A DNA stretch of 64,000 nt, from contig NBIV01000310.1 in NCBI GenBank assembly GCA_003194525.1, positions 29,285 to 93,284 of the forward strand. Reading direction: 5' to 3'. Within the stretch, counting starts at the first letter, position 1, and every line of letters begins with the position of its first letter. Origin of the DNA: Gracilariopsis chorda (Eukaryota > Rhodophyta > Florideophyceae > Gracilariales > Gracilariaceae). Under the pieces are notes generated by a model. The model worked only from the letters and a program-made list of their open reading frames with translations, was not told where the DNA came from and searched no databases. Both the position numbers and the translations under genes were made by a program. Of the stretch, positions 53,652 through 61,132 are shown piece by piece.

Positions 53652-56600
53652 ATGGATTCATTCGGTGGCATCAAGATTGAAAAGTTGGGCGAGGATAACT
53701 TCCATGTATGGAAGCAAAAGGTTGAGTTGCTGCTTGCACTCAAGGACCTCGATGACCATCTTGAATCAACCAGGCCTACGGACGATGACGAGTTGTCAGC
53801 ATGGAAGAAGAAAGACGCCAAGGCCAGGGCTGTTATTGGTCTCAGCATCAGTGATGAGCATTTGTACCATGTGAGGGATACCGAGAATGCTGCGGAAATT
53901 TGGAAAGCCATTTGCGATGTGTTCCAGCGTAAAACGCTGCTCAACCGAATCAATGCAAGACGTGCCTTCTACACAGCCAAGATGCAAGATGATGAGAAAA
54001 TGTTACACTTCATCAATCGTGTTCGTCATCTTGCATCGGATCTGAAGAGCATGGACGTAGTGGTTGAGGAGGAAGACATCGCTATGGCAATCCTATGTGG
54101 GCTACCAGACCGCTTCGAACACCTCATTGTCGCTATTGACACCACGATTGGTGATCGTAAACTCGATTTAGAGTTTGTGAAGAGTCGTTTGCTGCAAGAG
54201 GAACAGCGAATGAACGATCGTGCCAAGGAGGAGTCCGGAAGTGACACAGCTTTGGTCGGTGCGCAGTCACGAAAGAAGTCCATGGTGTGCTACTACTGTG
54301 GTAAGAAGGGGCATATCCAGAGAAACTGTTTCAAGAGAGAACGTGACGAAGCTAGCAAAGAGCAGAGTGATGCCGCAAACCCAGCTGTGCAGACCGATCT
54401 CGGCAACGAGAAACGAGGATGTGACAGTGACTCTGACTTTGTTTGTCTCATTGTGACAGGTTCTGTGGAAGAAAGTATCAGTGACTGGATCATTGACTCT
54501 GGTGCCACCGCCCATATGACGTATGACGAGTCCATGTTTGACAGTTATAGCAAAAGAGAGTCTGCCGGTGTGAGTATCGGCAATTACTCGAAGCTGGAGT
54601 CTCTTGGTCATGGCAGTGTCCACCTCGATCTCGCTGTTGAAGGGCGTAAGAGCAAGTGCCGGTTGGGTGAAGTAGTGCACGTACCGAATCTAAGGTATCA
54701 TCTGCTGTCAGTATCTGCGATGTGTGACCTGGGTGCGCGAGTGGTGTTTGACAAAACCAAAGTATGTGTATACAAAGGCAACACCATGATCGCCCAGGGC
54801 CGTCGCATCAAAGGACTGTACTACCTATGTACCGCGATGGAAGTACCAGAAGACATGGACAACGCACTTGTGACTGACCTGTCACTATGGCATGCTCGAA
54901 TGGCTCATGTGAATGTGGATGGTATCCAACATATGGCTCGTAACGGTGTTGTGTCAGGGCTGAATGTGGACTTGAATCAATCGATGGATGTGTGTGACTC
55001 TTGTGTAGTGGGAAAATCTACACGTGCTCCAACTCCCAAGCAAGGGGGGGAACGGGCTTTGCACCCATTGGACCTAGTGCATTCGGACGTTTGTGGTCCA
55101 ATCCAAGTAGGTTCCTTGGGAGGTTCACGCTACTTCGTCACATTCATCGATGATCACTCCCGTTTTTGCTTCTTGTACATGCTCAAGACCAAGGATGAGG
55201 TGTTCCACGTGTTCGTGAAGTGGCTCAAGATGGTTCAAAATCAGAGTGACCGACATGTGAAAACCATCACCGCACGTGAGTCTGTGCTACATGCGTTACG
55301 CACAGACAATGCTGGTGAATATGTGTCAAAGAAGTTTTCACAAGAACTTGAACGTCACGGCATTGAACATCAGCGAACGGTGCCTTACAATCCACATCAG
55401 AATGGTCTGGCCGAACGGTTCAACCGAACACTCCTGGACTTGGTGAGATCGATGCTGCATCACAAGAAACTGCCAAAGAGCTTCTGGGCTGAAGCATTGA
55501 ACGTTGCAATGTATGTGCGCAATCGAGTCACCTGCAAGGCCCTTCCGAGTGACGTGACACCACTCGGGATGTGGAGTGGATATGAACCTGACTTGAGCAA
55601 TTTGCGTGTGTTCGGTAGCCGGTGCTGGTACAAAGTGGTGGACCACAAGCTGAAGAAGCTGGAGCAACGAGCCGTGGAGGCGATCTTTATTGGGTACACA
55701 TCTGGATCGAACGGTTATAAACTGTGGGATGCGCAAAAGAAGAAGGTGGTTGTGTCGAGAGATGTGAGGTTTGACGAATGTAGTGGTTCAGATCAAGGTA
55801 CTGACCACGTTGATGATGACGACTATGCTGAGATCGACATCTCGGACAAGCCGAAATCAAACATCACCTCCACCTCTACTAAACCCACCGATGCTGCCCA
55901 AGTTGAACCCGCTGCACCAGATACTGCACCAGAAGAAGCTTTAGGCAGTGGCCACGATCAGCCCACAGCTGAGACAGAAGTTGAGCCAGACGTACCAGAT
56001 CCACAACCACTTCGGAGATCCACTCGTGAGCGTAGAGCGCCTACCTCGTGGTGGCGCGGAACTGCCCCACTCACTGCCAGTGATGACGTCCCATCCTCAT
56101 ACTCCGATGCAGTGTCACGTTCTGATTCAAAAGCGTGGACCAAGGCCATGAACAGTGAGTACGAGTCTCTGATGGAGCATGACACATGGGAGTTAGTGCC
56201 AAGGCCAGCTGACAGCAACTTGGTATCATCCAAGTGGGTATTTGTGCAAAAATATGAGGCTGGCGACAACGATGAACCGACAGTGAGGTACAAGGCTCGT
56301 GTGGTGGCTCGAGGGTTTCTGCAGATCGAAGGTGTAGACTTCTCCGAGACGTATGCACCAATGGTCAAATTCACATCCATTAGAATGATTCTTTCCATTG
56401 TAGCAGTGCAGAACTATCATCTGCACCAGATGGATGTGAAGACTGCATTCTTGAATGGCGACCTGGAAGAGACTGTGTACATGGAGCAGCCAGACGGATT
56501 CATCAAACCTGGGAACGACGACTTGGTATGCCTTCTCAAGAAAGCCATCTATGGGCTACGACAGGCATCAAGGCAGTGGTTTGCAAAGATGTACTTGTTC

Positions 56601-57677
56601 CTCGTTGGTTGGATGGGTCTGAAGCCAAACGTCGCAGACGAGTGCGTCTACACCGGAGAGGTACTGGGAGCGCTTGTGATCATTGCTCTTTATGTGGACG
56701 ACTTGCTCATTGCGAGTCCAAGTATGGAGACAATGAATCGCGTAAAGCGTGAACTGTCAAAACGTTTTCAGATAAAGGATCTCAGTGAAGCGCGCAGGGT
56801 ACTTGGGTTCGAGATCTATCGTGATCGATCCAAAAGACAGCTGTACCTGACACAGTCTGCATACACGCGTAAGGTCTTAGAACGTTTTGGCATGTTGCAG
56901 TGCAAACCAATGGACACTCCCATGGACTCCGGTGCTGACCTCACTAAGGTAGAAGAGCCTCTGACGAACATCCCGTATCGCCAGGGGATCGGTTGTCTGA
57001 TGTATCTCTCTGTTGGCACTCGACCGGACATCTCGTTTGCAGTGTCCAAGCTAGCCAAGTATGTCGAGAAACCCGGAGAGACTCATTGGAAAGCGGTCAA
57101 GCGTGTTCTGCGTTACCTCAATGGCACTCGCTCCCTCGGACTTACTTATGGCACCACGACTGATACTCAGCTGTATGGATACGTAGACTCTGACTGGGCA
57201 GGTGATACATCCAACCGCAAGTCCACCAGTGGGTATGTGTTCATGATGTGCGGTGCTCCTGTGTCTTGGAGCTCGAGCCAACAGGAAGTAGTTGCATTGT
57301 CTAGTGCTGAGGCTGAGTATGTGAGTCTGTGCAGTGGGACGAAGGAAGCGATCTGGCTGAGACGACTGTGGAGTGGCATTGGCAACGCAAGTGGACTGCA
57401 CGTGGATGAGTCAGTGACGCTAATGGTTGAGCCCACAACTGTGTACGTGGACAACCAAGGTTGCATCGACCTTGCTCGAAATGGAGTTGTGAACAAGCCT
57501 ACTAAGCACATTGATATTCGCTTTCACTTCACCAGAGAGGCTCTACGCGACAAAGCCGTCCAGTTGCAGTACTGTTCCACGGAAGACATGGTTGCCGATA
57601 TGCTGACGAAAGCGCTAGGTCGAGCTAAGCTGGCAAGGTTTCGCGGTGACTGTGGCTTGCTCCCCTTAGACCTTTGA
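53652..57677 (+). CDS. gag-pol: Copia family B gag-pol polyprotein, intact (1341 aa)
   Basis: A single open frame encodes a whole Copia polyprotein. Gag (1 to about 210) is UBN2-like. The nucleocapsid knuckle CYYCGKKGHIQRNC is at 213-226 and the protease Asp282 in DSGATAHM. The integrase zinc region has His414, His419, Cys448 and Cys451, and the core Asp479 (HSDVCG), Asp552 (RTDNAGEY) and Glu588 (AERFNR), a DX35E spacing. RT has Asp928 (MDVKTAFLNG) and Asp1016/Asp1017 (YVDDLL). RNase H has Asp1179 (YVDSDWAGD), EAEYVSL near 1220 and Asp1267 (DNQGC). The stop lies 13 bases before the G-run and 3' LTR. All recognised catalytic residues are present, so the protein could supply functions in trans even though B1 splits this element's own leader. 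Confidence 0.95.
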   Translation: MDSFGGIKIEKLGEDNFHVWKQKVELLLALKDLDDHLESTRPTDDDELSAWKKKDAKARAVIGLSISDEHLYHVRDTENAAEIWKAICDVFQRKTLLNRINARRAFYTAKMQDDEKMLHFINRVRHLASDLKSMDVVVEEEDIAMAILCGLPDRFEHLIVAIDTTIGDRKLDLEFVKSRLLQEEQRMNDRAKEESGSDTALVGAQSRKKSMVCYYCGKKGHIQRNCFKRERDEASKEQSDAANPAVQTDLGNEKRGCDSDSDFVCLIVTGSVEESISDWIIDSGATAHMTYDESMFDSYSKRESAGVSIGNYSKLESLGHGSVHLDLAVEGRKSKCRLGEVVHVPNLRYHLLSVSAMCDLGARVVFDKTKVCVYKGNTMIAQGRRIKGLYYLCTAMEVPEDMDNALVTDLSLWHARMAHVNVDGIQHMARNGVVSGLNVDLNQSMDVCDSCVVGKSTRAPTPKQGGERALHPLDLVHSDVCGPIQVGSLGGSRYFVTFIDDHSRFCFLYMLKTKDEVFHVFVKWLKMVQNQSDRHVKTITARESVLHALRTDNAGEYVSKKFSQELERHGIEHQRTVPYNPHQNGLAERFNRTLLDLVRSMLHHKKLPKSFWAEALNVAMYVRNRVTCKALPSDVTPLGMWSGYEPDLSNLRVFGSRCWYKVVDHKLKKLEQRAVEAIFIGYTSGSNGYKLWDAQKKKVVVSRDVRFDECSGSDQGTDHVDDDDYAEIDISDKPKSNITSTSTKPTDAAQVEPAAPDTAPEEALGSGHDQPTAETEVEPDVPDPQPLRRSTRERRAPTSWWRGTAPLTASDDVPSSYSDAVSRSDSKAWTKAMNSEYESLMEHDTWELVPRPADSNLVSSKWVFVQKYEAGDNDEPTVRYKARVVARGFLQIEGVDFSETYAPMVKFTSIRMILSIVAVQNYHLHQMDVKTAFLNGDLEETVYMEQPDGFIKPGNDDLVCLLKKAIYGLRQASRQWFAKMYLFLVGWMGLKPNVADECVYTGEVLGALVIIALYVDDLLIASPSMETMNRVKRELSKRFQIKDLSEARRVLGFEIYRDRSKRQLYLTQSAYTRKVLERFGMLQCKPMDTPMDSGADLTKVEEPLTNIPYRQGIGCLMYLSVGTRPDISFAVSKLAKYVEKPGETHWKAVKRVLRYLNGTRSLGLTYGTTTDTQLYGYVDSDWAGDTSNRKSTSGYVFMMCGAPVSWSSSQQEVVALSSAEAEYVSLCSGTKEAIWLRRLWSGIGNASGLHVDESVTLMVEPTTVYVDNQGCIDLARNGVVNKPTKHIDIRFHFTREALRDKAVQLQYCSTEDMVADMLTKALGRAKLARFRGDCGLLPLDL

Positions 57678-57690
57678 AGTCAGTGACAGA

Positions 57691-57697
57691 GGGGGGG
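57691..57697 (+). promoter_or_regulatory. Polypurine tract of B2
   Basis: Seven G immediately before the LTR's TGTTGG; the same G run precedes the B1 and B4 3' LTRs. Confidence 0.7.
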
Positions 57698-58476
57698 TGT
57701 TGGCAGTAGTACCTGTGCTGTCACTGAAAACCAAATGTTCCGGGGAGCATGGGCTGTTTTAGAGGGTACCTCTGCAAAAGCGCATATGCGCGTGTGCGCG
57801 AACCCAACGTGAAACTGGCTTCTGATTGGCTACTGCAAATGTACATATGCAACGTGGTGCGTACAAGTGGTATGGCATAACTGGATCGGTTGGACACACC
57901 CACGTGTCCAGCTACTACAGTGGTCACAGTGTACGTTGTGTGCAGGGGATACTGATGAAGTGGTTGACACCTGGTACAAGTGGTACAGCAGTGGTTGGTA
58001 CAATGGTAAGGTGCGCATGCACTGTCAACAGGTTTACACATGCACGGGTATATTGATGACGTGGGTGTTGTGTGCATCGCTACATGATGACATGGCACTA
58101 ACACCACAGGTTACGTGCCGACTTACCGTGACGTGTTGACTTACCGTGATGTGTTGGCATGTGCTGGCGTGTGTTGGAGTCGTGAATTTGTGCCTTGTCA
58201 TGGTCATGTGTATGCACGTAACTATTACAGAACATTGGTGCGTTGGTGTGCGTTGGTGTAATGAGGTTGTGCTGAGCTGGCTATGTCATGTTAGATGATC
58301 ATTGGTAGTACTGAGTGTCCCTGCTTAGTGGTTTAGGTTTTACTTGTAGTTGGTGTTCCCGCGCAATTCGAGTTTAGAGTGGTATATAAGATGTGCCTGA
58401 AGGACCTCCAAGTAAATCCAAGCTAGAGCTGGCGAACTTCCCTTCCATCCCCTCAACTTCCTTTCACGTTACAACA
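57698..58476 (+). repeat. 3' LTR of B2
   Basis: TGTTGGCAGTAG ... CACGTTACAACA; TATATAAG at 58383-58390. It pairs with 44824-45602. Confidence 0.92.
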
Positions 58477-58575
58477 CCACATACTTCCACAAGACTCGCA
58501 AAGGTGATCTGCGCAAGACGATTAATCGAACGAAAGAAAGTCAAAAGAGCGCGACGTCTGCAAAATATCGACGCT
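58477..58575 (-). other. Family C leader, primer-proximal part
   Basis: Matches the D leader at about 39992-40106 (CTTCCACAAGA, GCGCGACGTCTGCAAAA, TCGACGCT). It is separated from the rest of the C leader by B2. Confidence 0.8.
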
Positions 58576-58589
58576 CTGGGCCCATAACC
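58576..58589 (-). promoter_or_regulatory. Primer-binding site of family C
   Basis: CTGGGCCCATAACC on the plus strand adjoining the LTR; identical to the B and D sites. Confidence 0.85.
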
Positions 58590-59402
58590 TGATTATGTAA
58601 ACGATAGTTGGGCTTCGGCGGAAATGAAAAAGGAAAGAAAGAAAGGAAATAAAGAGTGAAGGTTGCCAGCCTTCGGGCCGAGTTTACGTGGTACTGCGAC
58701 TTCAGAGTCTTATATAGCACATCTACTTCGCACTTCCACTACAAGAAAACCCTACAGCACTAAGTGGAGACACCCAATACCACCAATCATAATCAACCAT
58801 AACACAATAAGGGTTGCCCAAACTGATTACAGCTTAGTACAACCAGGCATAACAACATTACAACACATTGCAACCACGCACACCAAGTGAACCAAGCAGC
58901 CAACAACGCACAATAAGTGAACCGGACATGCCAACAATGTGCCAGCATGCTGCAGCACTGTATACACACTTCCTCGCATCATCATGACAATGACAAAGCA
59001 CAAATACACATGCCACCGCATCCATGTACATACCCTAGGTGTTTTGCGTGCATGGCACGTGCTTACTTGCACAAGCGCACACATGACACACTTCCATATA
59101 CCTGTAAACCACATGTAGCCACACATATTCTTCAGTACCATGCCCATTCACCTTATGCCAAGTAGCCAGTTCGGTGCCCAGGACCCATAGAATGCATAAC
59201 ACTTGTAACCAATACGTTGCATATGTGTATTTGCAGTAGCCAATCATATGCCCGTTTCACGTTGGGTTTGAGAACACACGCATATGCGCTTTTGTAGAGT
59301 AGGTCCCAAGAACAGCCCTCCGTTATATCAAACTTTGGTTCCAAGTGTTGCTTTACGATGCCCCAGGACTACCAGGCACTCGACTATGTGCTAACATCAA
59401 CA
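58590..59402 (-). repeat. Family C 5' LTR (813 bp)
   Basis: TGATTATGTAAACG ... CTAACATCAACA on the plus strand. Ends were set by the primer site on one side and by alignment of the GGCACTCGAC terminal block with the D LTR on the other. TATATAAG (minus) lies near 58708-58715. Confidence 0.78.
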
Positions 59403-60264
59403 GTATGTTGACTAGCACTTGGGGCATGCTCACCACAATTGTCTGGGTCCGAGTCGTCACCAGAAGTATGCTCGCTATCATCTGGATGATCGGTACCGCT
59501 TTCAATGCTCTGTGCCGTTGGTATAGGAGTGGATTCAATATGTTCCGTATCACTCTCAATGTCGAATGGGGTGTCCACAGAAACCATACTACCACTCTCA
59601 GTATCGATTTCAGAGTGATCTGTGCATTCATAAGGATCATCTGATGCACCTTCATCACTCATAACATGTTCCAGAAATGGTGCCCCAGAGAACTTGGACT
59701 CGTCAAATGTCACATGCCGAGACTTTACAATGCGTGGAATCTCATCACTATCATTGACTAAAAACATCATACACACCATACTCAAGAGTCTGCAAGTACA
59801 CTCCCTCAAGTGCACGAGACTCGAACTTGGTATCCGGTTTCATCTTAAGCACGAACGCAGCACACCCAAACACTTTGACATGCTTCAGGGATGGTTTTGA
59901 ACCAGTCATCAAAAGGTAAGGGCTGCTTCCAGTTGCTGAGTGATAAACCCTATTGCGAACATGTATGACGTGCTTTAATGCGTATGGCCACAAGCACTCT
60001 GGGAGACTTGCCTGTATGAGCAAAGCTCGAGCAGTAGTGCGATTGATGCGCTCGGCTATTGCATTTTGTTCCGGAGTATACGGAGGAGAGAAAGAAGTGT
60101 CATGAAGATTGTTGGCAGGGTTCAGCTGCAACGCAATATACTCCTGGGCATTCCCCGAGTGCACTTTCGCAGTGGCCACTCCTCCAAGCTGCTGGAACTT
60201 GTGCTCAACTGCATCGAATACAACAGCAATTTCACTTTTATGGGTCATGAAGCCTAAGAGTGCA
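59403..60264 (-). pseudogene. D-like element E: integrase core and C-terminus fragment
   Basis: 60250-59751 reads as Copia integrase: ALLGFMTHKSEIAVVFDAVE, then VHSGNAQEYIALQ with Gly in place of the second catalytic Asp, SFSPPYTPEQNAIAERINRT with the Glu, and CLWPYALKHVIHVRNR. 59815-59403 is an acidic linker (DTESGSMVSVDTPFDIESD), the usual spacer before RT. It is 60-70% identical to family C integrase by eye. It is bounded by the C LTR on one side and the B4 LTR on the other, so it is the oldest layer here. Confidence 0.78.
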
Positions 60265-60333
60265 TGTTGAAAGTTGAAAGGAAGTTGAGGGGATGGAAGG
60301 GAGGTTCGCCAGCTCTGGCTTGGACGTACTTGG
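60265..60333 (-). repeat. Duplicated terminal 69 bp of the B4 LTR
   Basis: TGTTGAAAGTTGAAAGGAAG ... TACTTGG occurs twice in tandem, with the second copy starting the full LTR. The outer copy differs at a few sites (GAGGTTCGCC, GACGTACTTGG). Confidence 0.85.
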
Positions 60334-61112
60334 TGTTGAAAGTTGAAAGGAAGTTGAGGGGATGGAAGGGAAGTTCGCCAGCTCTGGCTTGGATTTACTT
60401 GGAGGTCCTTCAGGCACATCTTATATACCACTCTAAACTCGAATTGCGCGGGAACACCAACTACAAGTAAAACCTAAACCACTAAGCAGGGACACTCAAT
60501 ACTACCAATCATCATCTAACATGACATAGCCAGCTCAGCACAACCTCATTACACCAACGCACACCAACGCACCAATGTTCTGTAATAGTTACGTGCATAC
60601 ACATGACCATGACAAGGCACAAATTCACGACTCCAACACACGCCAGCACATGCCAACACATCACGGTAAGTCAACACGTCACGGTAAGTCGGCACGTAAC
60701 CTGTGGTGTTAGTGCCATGTCATCATGTGGCAATGCACACAACACCCACGTCATCAATATACCCGTGCATGTGTAAACTTGTTGACAGTGCATGCGCACC
60801 TTACCATTGTACCAACCACTGCTGTACCACTTGTACCAGGTGTCAACCACTTCATCAGTATCCCCTGCACACAACGTACACTGTGACCACTGTAGTAGCT
60901 GGTCACGTGGGTGTGTCCAACCGATCCAGTTATGCCATACCACTTGTACGCACCACGTTGCATATGTACATTTGCAGTAGCCAATCAGAAGCCAGTTTCA
61001 CGTTGGGTTCGCGCACACGCGCATATGCGCTTTTGCAGAGGTACCCTCTAAAACAGCCCATGCTCCCCGGAACATTTGGTTTTCAGTGACAGCACAGGTA
61101 CTACTGCCAACA
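60334..61112 (-). repeat. 3' LTR of B4 (779 bp)
   Basis: TGTTGAAAG ... CTACTGCCAACA, followed by the C run; TATA box as cttatata at 60420-60427. Confidence 0.9.
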
Positions 61113-61132
61113 CCCCCCCTCTGTCACTGACT

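Larger units (their letters stand above)
44824..58476 (+). mobile_element. Copia family B copy B2, interrupted by B1
   Basis: Plus-strand order: 5' LTR 44824-45602, primer site, leader to 45941, [B1 45942-52764], leader 52765-53651, gag-pol 53652-57677, polypurine run, 3' LTR 57698-58476. Both LTRs are 779 bp and share the CACGTTACAACA end that other B LTRs lack, confirming that they are a pair. By eye they differ at fewer than ten positions. Without B1 the element is about 6.8 kb. Confidence 0.92.
42517..59402 (-). mobile_element. Copia family C, right copy, split by B2
   Basis: Minus-strand order: 5' LTR 59402-58590, primer site 58589-58576, leader 58575-58477, [B2 44824-58476], rest of leader 44823-44142, gag-protease-integrase 44141-42517, then interrupted by the D 3' LTR. 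The B2 target duplication reads CCAAA (44819-44823) and CCACA (58477-58481), one mismatch. Joining the two leader pieces restores the order seen in the D leader. RT, RNase H and the 3' LTR are absent. Confidence 0.82.

Noticed and set aside
53652-57677. Endogenous virus
   Set aside because: No envelope gene; domain order and LTR structure are those of a Copia retrotransposon.
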